Shown here piece by piece: positions 33,327 through 39,389 of a stretch of DNA of 47,464 nucleotides. Source of the DNA: a virus; the IMG/VR virus record IMGVR_UViG_3300032287_004322, positions 1 through 47,464 of that record, one strand, 5' to 3'. The notes under the pieces are model-generated. The model made no database searches. It worked only from the letters and a program-made list of their open reading frames with translations, and was not told the DNA's origin. Position numbers and translations under genes: made by a program. Numbering within the stretch: position 1 is the stretch's first letter; every line of letters begins with the position of its first letter.

Positions 33327-34683
33327 AATAAAATTAATCATATTTGATTTAGATGGAGTATTGGTTGAAGCTAAACATATCCATTATGATGCCTTAAATA
33401 AAGCATTAGGAAAAAACTATGCTATAGAATGGAATGAACACCTTTCAACCTATGATGGCTTAAAAACTAATCAAAAATTAGAAATGCTTACATTGAGTAA
33501 AGGACTACCTCCATCAATGTATTCTGAAATTTGGAAAAATAAACAAAAATATACTTTAGAGGCTCTTCAAAATATAAGAGAATCTGTACAATTAAAAATA
33601 TGTTTAGATTCATTAATATTGCAAGGATATAAGTTAGCAGTTGGTTCTAATAGTATTAGAAAAACAGTATTAACTGTATTATCTAAATTAGGTATTATTG
33701 AATATTTTGATTTAATATTATCAAATGAAGATGTAAAAAATAGTAAACCTCATCCTGAAATATATTGGAAGGCAATGAGTATGATAGGGGTATTACCTGA
33801 AGAGGCATTAATAGTTGAGGATAGTCCTTATGGTTTACTTGCTGCTCATAGAAGTCAAGCCTATGTAATGAGAGTTGGTTCTCCAAAAGAAGTTACGTAT
33901 AATAATATAAATAAACATCTAAATAAGGAAAAAATGAATATTATACCTAAATGGGAAGATGATCAACTAAATGTTTTAATTCCAATGGCTGGAGCCGGAT
34001 CTAGATTTGAACAAGCTGGATACACATTTCCTAAGCCCTTAATTGATGTTAAAAATAAACCAATGATTCAAGTAGTAGTTGAAAACCTTAACATCAAAGC
34101 TAATTATATCTATATTGTACAGAAAAAACACAGGGAAAAATATAATCTAGATACTCTATTAAATTTAATTACTCCCGGATGTAAAGTAGTAGAAGTTGAT
34201 GGTATTACTGAAGGAGCAGCATGTACCGCTTTATTAGCTAAAGAATACATTAATACTAATTCTCCTTTATTCTTTGCAAATTCAGACCAGTCTGTAGAAT
34301 GGGATTCAAATGAATTTATGTATAAAATGCAGGAAACAAATGCTGATGGAGGTATTGTAACATTTAAAGCAATCCATCCTAAATGGTCATTTGCCAAAAT
34401 AAATCAACATACTGGACTAGTTGAAGAAGTGGCTGAAAAAAATCCAATCTCAGATAATGCAACTGTAGGATACTATTATTGGAAACATGGTTCTGACTTT
34501 GTAAAATATGCTGAGGAAATGATTGGGCAGAATATTCGCGTTAATAATGAATTTTATGTTTGTCCTGTATTTAATCAAGCTATTAAAGATGGAAAAGAAA
34601 TTAGAACATTTAATATAGATAGAATGTGGGGATTAGGAACTCCTGAAGATTTAAAATACTATTTAGAAAATTTTAGTAAATAG
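33316..34683 (+). CDS. Fusion: HAD phosphatase + sugar nucleotidyltransferase
   Basis: 455 residues in two parts. Residues 1-200 are a HAD hydrolase of the beta-phosphoglucomutase type: nucleophile FDLDGVLVEA, GSNS near 115, KPHPEIYWKA and EDSPYGLLAA. Residues 217-455 are a nucleotidyltransferase: LIPMAGAGSRF, FPKPLIDV and ANSDQSVEWD. One protein could act on a sugar phosphate and then activate it with an NTP. It ends the sugar locus. The base (CTP, GTP, UTP or dTTP) cannot be read. Confidence 0.85.
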   Translation: MNSKIKLIIFDLDGVLVEAKHIHYDALNKALGKNYAIEWNEHLSTYDGLKTNQKLEMLTLSKGLPPSMYSEIWKNKQKYTLEALQNIRESVQLKICLDSLILQGYKLAVGSNSIRKTVLTVLSKLGIIEYFDLILSNEDVKNSKPHPEIYWKAMSMIGVLPEEALIVEDSPYGLLAAHRSQAYVMRVGSPKEVTYNNINKHLNKEKMNIIPKWEDDQLNVLIPMAGAGSRFEQAGYTFPKPLIDVKNKPMIQVVVENLNIKANYIYIVQKKHREKYNLDTLLNLITPGCKVVEVDGITEGAACTALLAKEYINTNSPLFFANSDQSVEWDSNEFMYKMQETNADGGIVTFKAIHPKWSFAKINQHTGLVEEVAEKNPISDNATVGYYYWKHGSDFVKYAEEMIGQNIRVNNEFYVCPVFNQAIKDGKEIRTFNIDRMWGLGTPEDLKYYLENFSK

Positions 34684-34688
34684 ATTAA

Positions 34689-34696
34689 ATATTTAT
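34689..34696 (+). promoter_or_regulatory. ATATTTAT motif at the clpP-like start
   Basis: ATATTTAT overlaps the first possible ATG (34695) of the protease gene. If it is a promoter, the next in-frame ATG at 34713 would be the real start. Confidence 0.35.
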
Positions 34697-35252
34697 GAGA
34701 AACCCTAAAAATATGTCTAAGCAGGATAAGACGAAGTTGAATCGAATCATAACATTAGGAGAAATAACTCAAGAAAATGTTAACGATATTATAAACCTTA
34801 TTTACGAGATTAATGAAGAGGATATTAAAAAAACGCAAGTAGAACCGATAAAACTAATAATCAATTCATTTGGGGGAGAAGTATATAGTGGACTTGCCTT
34901 AATAGATGTAATTGATAATTCGCGAACTCCAATATTTACCATTTGTTATGGAACAGCAATGTCCATGGGTTTAGTAGTATACGCAGCTGGACATGAGCGT
35001 TATGCAAGTAAAAATGCTACATTTATGTATCATGAAGCCGCATATCCTATTGAAGGTAAAGTAAAACATCACAAACAGGAATTAAAAGAAGTAGAACGCA
35101 TTGATAAAATATGTGATGAATATCTAATATCAAAAACAAAACTCACTCAGGAAACATTAGATAATATTAAAATTATGCAATCTGAGTGGTATTTTGATGT
35201 AGATGATGCTGTTAAATATGGCATTGTTGATGAGAAATTAGAGAGTTTATAA
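34695..35252 (+). CDS. clpP: ClpP-like serine protease
   Basis: 185 residues (179 from the alternative ATG 34713). INSFGGEVYSGLALIDVI and CYGTAMSMGL with nucleophile S90, then ATFMYHEAAY with catalytic H113, and DDAVKYGIVDE at the end are ClpP-fold signatures. The third catalytic residue (Asp of ClpP's DT/DRD segment) is not evident in the matching IMQSEWYF stretch. No Clp ATPase or capsid gene is near. It may act on head proteins, host proteins or tmRNA-tagged products; this is not decided. Confidence 0.85.
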   Translation: MRNPKNMSKQDKTKLNRIITLGEITQENVNDIINLIYEINEEDIKKTQVEPIKLIINSFGGEVYSGLALIDVIDNSRTPIFTICYGTAMSMGLVVYAAGHERYASKNATFMYHEAAYPIEGKVKHHKQELKEVERIDKICDEYLISKTKLTQETLDNIKIMQSEWYFDVDDAVKYGIVDEKLESL

Positions 35253-35259
35253 TATTTAT
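35252..35259 (+). promoter_or_regulatory. ATATTTAT motif before 35277 gene
   Basis: ATATTTAT starts at the last base of the clpP-like stop, 17 nt before ATG 35277. Confidence 0.4.
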
Positions 35260-35276
35260 ACGTAAACGAACAATTA

Positions 35277-35570
35277 ATGGCAAATCCAAAACTTAAAGTA
35301 GACGTTAATCATAATCCAACTAAAAAAGGTATTAAGGTACAATTTACATTACCTCAAGCTATTGAAGGTGATGCTAAAGCACAACTAACCCAAAAACTCC
35401 AATCCAAGTTAACACAAGGATTATCGCAATATAATTTAACAGTAAGTCAAGACACGGATGTTCCGTATTCAAACGTAATTGGATTCTTAATTCCGATTGC
35501 TGATTTTAAATTATTTATTAAAAATGCGATTGGCGGAGGCGGAAGCGGTGAAGCTAATCCTCCCGCTTAA
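35277..35570 (+). CDS. Small soluble protein, unknown
   Basis: 97 residues. N-terminal KLKVDVNHNPTKKGIKVQF looks like a beta-hairpin, the middle is helical and Gln-rich (AQLTQKLQSKLTQGLSQYN), and the C-terminus is a flexible Gly-rich tail (GGGGSGEANPPA). No family recognised. It starts a run of four closely packed small genes. Confidence 0.6.
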   Translation: MANPKLKVDVNHNPTKKGIKVQFTLPQAIEGDAKAQLTQKLQSKLTQGLSQYNLTVSQDTDVPYSNVIGFLIPIADFKLFIKNAIGGGGSGEANPPA

Positions 35571-35572
35571 TT

Positions 35573-35872
35573 ATGCGTCGCAAAATACCTACATTTAGAG
35601 TTAATTTAGGACCTGAGACTTCATATGATATGCTAACTGAAGTACCAGAAATAGTTCAGGTCGTTTTAGATGAAACTGTATTTGCAATTAAAGAAGGAAT
35701 AACTAAAAAGAAAAAATCAATATCTTTATTTGCAGTAGCAGACTCAGAATACTATATTGAACTAAAGAAAGACCAGTGGAGAGCATCCTTAGAAAAAGCA
35801 CTTGAATTTTATGTTGAAAAAGAAGAATATGATAGGTGTATTGAATGTAGAGATCTAATAAACAAACTTTAA
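35573..35872 (+). CDS. Small protein with UVR-like C-terminal helix pair, unknown
   Basis: 99 residues. The C-terminal half (DQWRASLEKALEFYVEKEEY, then CIECRDLINKL) resembles the two-helix UVR motif (AI..E.Y..C...RD.I). The protein at 38449 shares this ending and the preceding A-I-K ... I-x-x-F pattern, so the two appear to be distant paralogues. Basic patch TKKKKS in the middle. Function unknown. Confidence 0.6.
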   Translation: MRRKIPTFRVNLGPETSYDMLTEVPEIVQVVLDETVFAIKEGITKKKKSISLFAVADSEYYIELKKDQWRASLEKALEFYVEKEEYDRCIECRDLINKL

Positions 35873-35875
35873 GTT

Positions 35876-36289
35876 ATGGAAGAGCATACTCAAGGAATAA
35901 AGACATCAATTGAAAGTATAATTGGGTCTGATACAGTACTTAAGCGTAAAAAGAAAAATGAAAGCGATATTAATAAAGAATCGTTTGAGAAAATAATTTT
36001 AACGATGGAAGAAGTACAAGTTAGATCAACTTTACTTCATGCTGAATTTAAAATGGATATGTTTGATTATGAGGAGAAATTTTATGAGATTATAGATAGA
36101 TTATTTACTCTTCATTTTGGAAGAGAAGCAGCTGAAATCATATTCTTTTATGTTTATGAAAGAATGAATCCCGATGGAACTATAAATCAGTTGTTAGATA
36201 AGGATGAACATCCAATTCCACTTGAATCACCAAGTGATTTATGGGAATTGGTTAATTACATGAAAGATAAGAATAAAAAAATAAAATAG
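35876..36289 (+). CDS. Conserved-looking acidic helical protein, unknown
   Basis: 137 residues. A polar N-terminus (about 35 residues, KRKKKNESD) precedes a helical core, FEKIILTMEEVQVRSTLLHAEF, and an aromatic EIIFFYVYERMNPDGTI near residue 90. The end is a DLWELVNYMKD helix. It has the look of small T4-type regulatory or accessory factors, but I cannot name it. The start is preceded by AAGTT. Confidence 0.55.
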   Translation: MEEHTQGIKTSIESIIGSDTVLKRKKKNESDINKESFEKIILTMEEVQVRSTLLHAEFKMDMFDYEEKFYEIIDRLFTLHFGREAAEIIFFYVYERMNPDGTINQLLDKDEHPIPLESPSDLWELVNYMKDKNKKIK

Positions 36290-36291
36290 TT

Positions 36292-36891
36292 ATGCCGGCA
36301 GCTAAAGTAATTAGTAAGGAAGACATTCTGCGAGCAATGCGCTTCACAAAATCAAATCGTGCTGCTGCCCGTTACTTAGGATGCTCGTATCAACACTATA
36401 AACCATATGCTAAATTATTTAGAGTAGACGAATTAGACCCTAATTCACCTACTTTATTTGACACACACAAAAACCAAAGTGGAAGGGGAATACCTAAATT
36501 CCTCCCAGACCGAAGACGAGAACCTAATGTTAAAAATATAGTTGAAACAGGTACAGGTTGGGAATCATTTTCAGTTGAAAAAATTAAATCAAGATTAATA
36601 GCCGAAGGTTATTTAAAGGATGAATGTTATCATTGTGGTTTTTGTGAACGTAGAGTAACTGATTATAAAATACCACTATTGTTAAATTTTAAAGATGGAA
36701 ACAAGTACAATTATCTTCTTGATAACCTTGAGTTACTCTGTTACAACGATTATTTTCTACTTATTACTGACCCACTTACCCCAGACCAAGTTAGAGAAGT
36801 TGAAGATGTGGTTCAAACGAAAGCAGTAACACACGAATGGGATTTAGATGAAGATCATTTAGAAAACATGAGAGCCTTAGGACTTATTTGA
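36292..36891 (+). CDS. HTH protein with degenerate HNH-like zinc domain
   Basis: 199 residues. Residues 8-45 form a FIS/Hin-type helix-turn-helix (ISKEDILRAMRFTKSN RAAARYLG). Residues about 110-160 resemble an HNH zinc domain: CYHCGFC, LLLNFKDGNKYNYLLDNLELLCYND. The first-motif His/Asp and final Cys-His of active HNH nucleases are replaced, so it is probably a DNA-binding regulator rather than a nuclease. Acidic C-terminus. Confidence 0.6.
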   Translation: MPAAKVISKEDILRAMRFTKSNRAAARYLGCSYQHYKPYAKLFRVDELDPNSPTLFDTHKNQSGRGIPKFLPDRRREPNVKNIVETGTGWESFSVEKIKSRLIAEGYLKDECYHCGFCERRVTDYKIPLLLNFKDGNKYNYLLDNLELLCYNDYFLLITDPLTPDQVREVEDVVQTKAVTHEWDLDEDHLENMRALGLI

Positions 36892-36918
36892 TTTGGGCAA
36901 AATATTTTTGTACATTTA
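36887..36918 (+). promoter_or_regulatory. Host-like promoter TTTG-N20-TACATTTA
   Basis: TTTG 36887-36890, 20 nt, TACATTTA 36911-36918. The -33 box lies in the end of the HTH gene and the start codon is 19 nt after the -7 box. It drives the 36938 and 37222 genes. Confidence 0.6.
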
Positions 36919-36937
36919 ATCTATAAATAATTAAAAA

Positions 36938-37216
36938 ATGCGTTACGAATTAGCTAAACAGTTTTCTGAGTTTAAATTGCCTGAAGAAATAAAAATGGCA
37001 GTTATGCAAATGAGAGGTTCATTTAACTTTGCTAAAGCAATGGTGTTTGCTGATCAAGTTAAATTAACAAATGATGATATTGATTATTTTATGGCTATGA
37101 AACCACAACGCCAGGAAGATGAATCACATGACGATATGAAATTAAGAGGTAAATTCTCAAAAGCACTTCTTAAATACAGACCTTATTTGTATGATTATTC
37201 AGTTTATAATAAATAA
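36938..37216 (+). CDS. Small protein, unknown
   Basis: 92 residues, mostly helical, with KLPEEIKMAVMQMRGSF and NDDIDYFMAMKPQ; no Cys pairs, membrane span or recognised motif. It stands behind a clear host-like promoter, so it is probably expressed early. Confidence 0.6.
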   Translation: MRYELAKQFSEFKLPEEIKMAVMQMRGSFNFAKAMVFADQVKLTNDDIDYFMAMKPQRQEDESHDDMKLRGKFSKALLKYRPYLYDYSVYNK

Positions 37217-37221
37217 AGTTT

Positions 37222-37428
37222 ATGGCACAATTTTTCCAAGTTAAAGTCCAATTCAAAGTAGAAGACGATAAAGGTAAAGTAAAAAAACAAAACGTATTAT
37301 ACCTAGTAGATGCACAATCAGTTACTGAAGCCGAAGCAAGAATGGTTCAGTATCTAAACGATCAAGGTGAACAAGCGTTTGAAGTAAAAGCAGCTTCGGA
37401 GTCTCTCATAGCAGAAGTAATTAAATAA
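37222..37428 (+). CDS. DUF4494-like small protein
   Basis: 68 residues. YLVDAQSVTEAEARMVQYL following a basic beta-hairpin (FFQVKVQFKVEDDKGKVKKQ) fits DUF4494, a small family I know mainly from Bacteroidota and their phages. Function unknown. It is one of the best host indicators in the window. Confidence 0.72.
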   Translation: MAQFFQVKVQFKVEDDKGKVKKQNVLYLVDAQSVTEAEARMVQYLNDQGEQAFEVKAASESLIAEVIK

Positions 37429-37439
37429 ATTACTTAAGG

Positions 37440-37542
37440 TTGATTGGGATAGGGTTGCAGGGTAATGCCTGACCTGATCGGATAGTAACGCCAATCGTAA
37501 AAGCAGATGTCCACGCACCCATCTTCTGCTTTCCTGATTTTT
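37440..37542 (+). ncRNA. Structured RNA candidate with terminator-like 3' hairpin
   Basis: The 179-nt gap 37429-37607 holds a GC-richer block. Outer stem GATTGG (37442-37447)/CCAATC (37491-37496) encloses hairpin CAGG (37458-37461)/CCTG (37468-37471) with a 6-nt loop. Then an 8-bp stem AAAGCAGA (37500-37507)/TCTGCTTT (37525-37532) is followed by T5 at 37538-37542. This looks like a small RNA or leader ending in an intrinsic terminator. No known family is certain. Confidence 0.5.
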
Positions 37543-37556
37543 AATAAAAAAAGAAA

Positions 37557-37588
37557 TTTGGTTATAGTAAAGAAAAGTATTATATTTA
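37557..37588 (+). promoter_or_regulatory. Host-like promoter TTTG-N20-TATATTTA
   Basis: TTTG 37557-37560, 20 nt, TATATTTA 37581-37588; start codon 19 nt downstream. It could also transcribe the tRNA region that follows the small membrane gene. Confidence 0.65.
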
Positions 37589-37607
37589 CGTTATATAAAT
37601 AAATAAT

Positions 37608-37838
37608 ATGATTTGGTATATTTACATAGTAAGCATTGCGTATTGTATTTGGAGAATGAGTGTTAGCTATAAACACCATTTTGGTAATAGTCCAATTGGT
37701 CCTACACCAGGTCTTGAAACATTATTTATTCTTCCATTTGCTCCTGTACTTGCTGTTGTAGATGCTAGTTTGACTTGGATTCGTTTAGTAAAGGAAGCTG
37801 AAGAAGCTAAGCGCAGACAACAAAGTAAAATCTTTTAA
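37608..37838 (+). CDS. Small membrane protein, unknown
   Basis: 76 residues. A hydrophobic N-terminus (IWYIYIVSIAYCIW) and a second hydrophobic stretch (ETLFILPFAPVLAVVDASLTW) suggest two membrane spans. The basic Lys/Arg tail (KEAEEAKRRQQSKIF) would be cytoplasmic. It ends two bases before the tRNA-like element. Confidence 0.6.
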   Translation: MIWYIYIVSIAYCIWRMSVSYKHHFGNSPIGPTPGLETLFILPFAPVLAVVDASLTWIRLVKEAEEAKRRQQSKIF

Positions 37839-37839
37839 T

Positions 37840-37997
37840 TGTCAAGTGGTGAAAGGGTATATCCATGGCAAACACACCCACTCGTCTCGTGGGCGCTGAA
37901 AAACGAAATAGGTATTTAGATATGGGTTGACCACAAAGCCGGCTTATTTTGTCAAATATTGAATCGCAGTTTGGAGGTTCGAATCCTCCCTTGACAG
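37840..37997 (+). ncRNA. Oversized tRNA-like element (158 nt)
   Basis: The ends form a perfect 7-bp acceptor-like stem, TGTCAAG (37840-37846)/CTTGACA (37990-37996), directly after a perfect T-arm GGAGG-TTCGAAT-CCTCC (37973-37989). TG and a GTG ... CAT D-arm follow the 5' strand, as in the nearby tRNA-Leu. The middle is about 80 nt too long. It contains hairpin CCCAC-TCGTCTC-GTGGG (37877-37893), whose 7-nt loop lacks U33, and a second TTGTCAA copy at 37949. It may be an interrupted tRNA, a tRNA-like RNA of new type, or a decayed gene. No CCA is encoded. Confidence 0.5.
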
Positions 37998-38025
37998 CCT
38001 GAACACAGTGATAGCCACTTTGACG

Positions 38026-38041
38026 GCTCGGAAAGACGAGC
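38026..38041 (+). other. Short hairpin between tRNA-like element and tRNA-Leu
   Basis: GCTCG-GAAAGA-CGAGC, a 5-bp stem with 6-nt loop, ending 4 nt before the tRNA-Leu. Probably a processing signal of the shared precursor. Confidence 0.35.
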
Positions 38042-38045
38042 AATT

Positions 38046-38132
38046 GCCCTTGTGGTGGAATTGGTAGACACGCAGGACTTAAAATCCTGTTCGCCGAAAA
38101 AGCGAGTGCGGGTTCGATTCCCGCTGGGGGCA
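38046..38132 (+). tRNA. tRNA-Leu (anticodon UAA)
   Basis: 87 nt, a type II tRNA. Acceptor GCCCTTG/TGGGGGC (with G-U pairs), D-arm GTGGAATTGGTAGACAC, anticodon stem CAGGA/TCCTG with loop CTTAAAA (anticodon TAA), long variable arm CGCCGAAAAAGCG, and T-arm GCGGG-TTCGATT-CCCGC. Discriminator A at 38132; CCA is not encoded. It reads UUA, a very frequent Leu codon in this AT-rich genome. Confidence 0.95.
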
Positions 38133-38134
38133 CA

Positions 38135-38153
38135 TTAGTTACTGTTCTTTGAC
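38135..38153 (+). repeat. Left arm of inverted repeat flanking the 38173 gene
   Basis: TTAGTTACTGT (38135-38145) is the exact reverse complement of ACAGTAACTAA at 38427-38437. After one extra T, CTTTGAC also pairs with GTCGAAG (38420-38426) with one G-U. Together they bracket a single gene. Confidence 0.55.
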
Positions 38154-38172
38154 ATATAAGGAGAAACAAATT

Positions 38173-38415
38173 ATGGAAACACTATCATTCATTTTAGGGA
38201 TAGCGTTTGTGGTGGTTATTGCTGTGGCAGTAGTTGCTGTTTATGCTTTCGTTAAGGTAGATCAAATAAAAAAGTATTTAGAAAATACAGAAAGGTATTT
38301 TAGTCATGAAATAAGTAATGTCTATAAAGAAATAGCAGGTCGTGTTGATGAAATTACTCGTTCAATGGATTCACGTTTAGATAAATTAGAAAACAAATTA
38401 ACAAATAACAAATAA
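38173..38415 (+). CDS. Small membrane-anchored coiled-coil protein
   Basis: 80 residues from ATG 38173, chosen because AGGAG lies 9 nt upstream (38159-38163), one of the few Shine-Dalgarno sites in the window. A frame opening at 38149 exists but has no such support. Residues 5-28 are a membrane span (GIAFVVVIAVAVVAVYAF); the rest is coiled coil (IKKYLENTERY through RLDKLENKL). Unknown role. Confidence 0.65.
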   Translation: METLSFILGIAFVVVIAVAVVAVYAFVKVDQIKKYLENTERYFSHEISNVYKEIAGRVDEITRSMDSRLDKLENKLTNNK

Positions 38416-38419
38416 ATAG

Positions 38420-38437
38420 GTCGAAGACAGTAACTAA
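38420..38437 (+). repeat. Right arm of inverted repeat flanking the 38173 gene
   Basis: GTCGAAGACAGTAACTAA begins 5 nt after the stop of the 38173 gene and pairs with 38135-38153 (11 perfect bp plus 7 more with one wobble and a bulge). Confidence 0.55.
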
Positions 38438-38444
38438 TATTTAT
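38437..38444 (+). promoter_or_regulatory. ATATTTAT motif before 38449 gene
   Basis: ATATTTAT ends 4 nt before ATG 38449, the same close placement as at 9394 and 44045. Confidence 0.4.
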
Positions 38445-38448
38445 TATT

Positions 38449-38766
38449 ATGGCATGTCATTATTTACAATTTAAGGATAATCAAGAATTCATTAAAGCAA
38501 TGAAGGATCGAGATCCTGGATTAATTTTAAAAATGACTAAATGTGTAATAAGTGCTGTAAAGCGCAGTAAACCACAAATTGACATATTTGATATTACATT
38601 TAAGGATATGTCAAGTCTAATATTTAGTATTGAAAAATCACAATACAATGAATTACTTAAGAATTGTATGAATGATTTGATTGCGATTGAGGAATATGAA
38701 TTGTGTGCTGAAATTAAAAAAATCCTAGATAAAAAATCTAGAAAGAAAAAGGAAGAAGTTCTTTAA
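38449..38766 (+). CDS. Small protein, distant paralogue of the 35573 product
   Basis: 105 residues. The shared ending (SQYNELLKNCMNDLIAIEEY then LCAEIKKIL) and the preceding CVISAVKRS ... IFDITF align with the 35573 protein, including the UVR-like Glu-Glu-Tyr-x-x-Cys. Basic C-terminal tail KKSRKKKEE. Function unknown. It ends 5 nt before the tmRNA. Confidence 0.6.
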   Translation: MACHYLQFKDNQEFIKAMKDRDPGLILKMTKCVISAVKRSKPQIDIFDITFKDMSSLIFSIEKSQYNELLKNCMNDLIAIEEYELCAEIKKILDKKSRKKKEEVL

Positions 38767-38771
38767 CATAT

Positions 38772-39162
38772 GGGGATAACATGGTATCGATTCGGATGTT
38801 GAGATGATACTACATGCAGGCGTTTGAGTATACCGCCTTAGAAGATACTAAACAATAAATGACGAAATGTCAACTATGACCTTCGAAGACTTGATGTCTT
38901 TCGTAGGCGCCGATTACGCTCTTGCAGCTTAATCCGCAACGGGTGTGAGTTACCTAGGAACAGAAAACCACTGAGTATTCACGATCGACTCATTAAATAA
39001 GGACTGTGGATTAGTTTTCTTGATAGTCATAAAATCAAGTGGTGGATTCGACCATAATCGGTCAGCCCTTACTGATCAAAAGCAATTTAGATCTAAGCAT
39101 GTGAGACGTTAGTATTATTGTCGCTTTCGAAGACGTGGGTTCGAATCCCACTATCTCCACCA
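38772..39162 (+). ncRNA. ssrA: tmRNA (ssrA), phage-encoded, one-piece
   Basis: 391 nt. The tRNA-like ends are GGGGATA (38772-38778)/TATCTCC (39152-39158) and a perfect T-arm GTGGG-TTCGAAT-CCCAC, with ACCA encoded at the 3' end. The 5' part has the ATTCGG and TACATGCAGGCG regions known from tmRNA. A tag frame ends ...GADYALAA-TAA (stop 38930-38932), the standard proteolysis tag end. The frame opens after a TAA at 38849, so the tag could be up to 26 residues. tmRNA with SmpB rescues stalled ribosomes and marks the product for degradation. Confidence 0.93.
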
Positions 39163-39175
39163 AACAAAATGTATT

Positions 39176-39367
39176 ATGAAAAAGTTAGTTATTATTATTG
39201 CCTCTGTATTCTTAGTCTCCTGTGGAGGGTCAACAACCAATATTTACATTTACTCAAATAGTAAAGGTGATACATTGAAAATTGACTCAAACACAACTAC
39301 AATTGATACCATTATGGTAAATGGTAAAGACTCAGTTGATGTTATTATTGAGCACGAAGAAGGATAA
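39176..39367 (+). CDS. Small lipoprotein
   Basis: 63 residues. KKLVIIIASVFLVSCGGS is a signal peptide with lipobox LVSC. The mature 48 residues are Thr/Asp/Ser-rich and beta-like (NIYIYSNSKGDTLKI ... DTIMVNGKDSVDVII). It would be anchored in an outer- or inner-membrane leaflet. Phage lipoproteins of this size often block superinfection, but no specific evidence is present. It starts 13 nt after the tmRNA. Confidence 0.75.
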   Translation: MKKLVIIIASVFLVSCGGSTTNIYIYSNSKGDTLKIDSNTTTIDTIMVNGKDSVDVIIEHEEG

Positions 39368-39389
39368 GTAAATTTTAAACCAAATATAG

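Noticed and set aside
37450-37500. Possible TPP riboswitch: ACCTGATCGGATAGTAACGCC resembles the thiamine-element 3' half, tempting because two ThDP enzymes are encoded
   Set aside because: The conserved CTGAGA half and its paired helices are missing, and the element follows rather than precedes any thiamine-related gene.
37807-38169. Minus-strand frame (120 codons) over the tRNA region
   Set aside because: It is the complement of the tRNA-like element and tRNA-Leu; RNA structure explains the sequence better.
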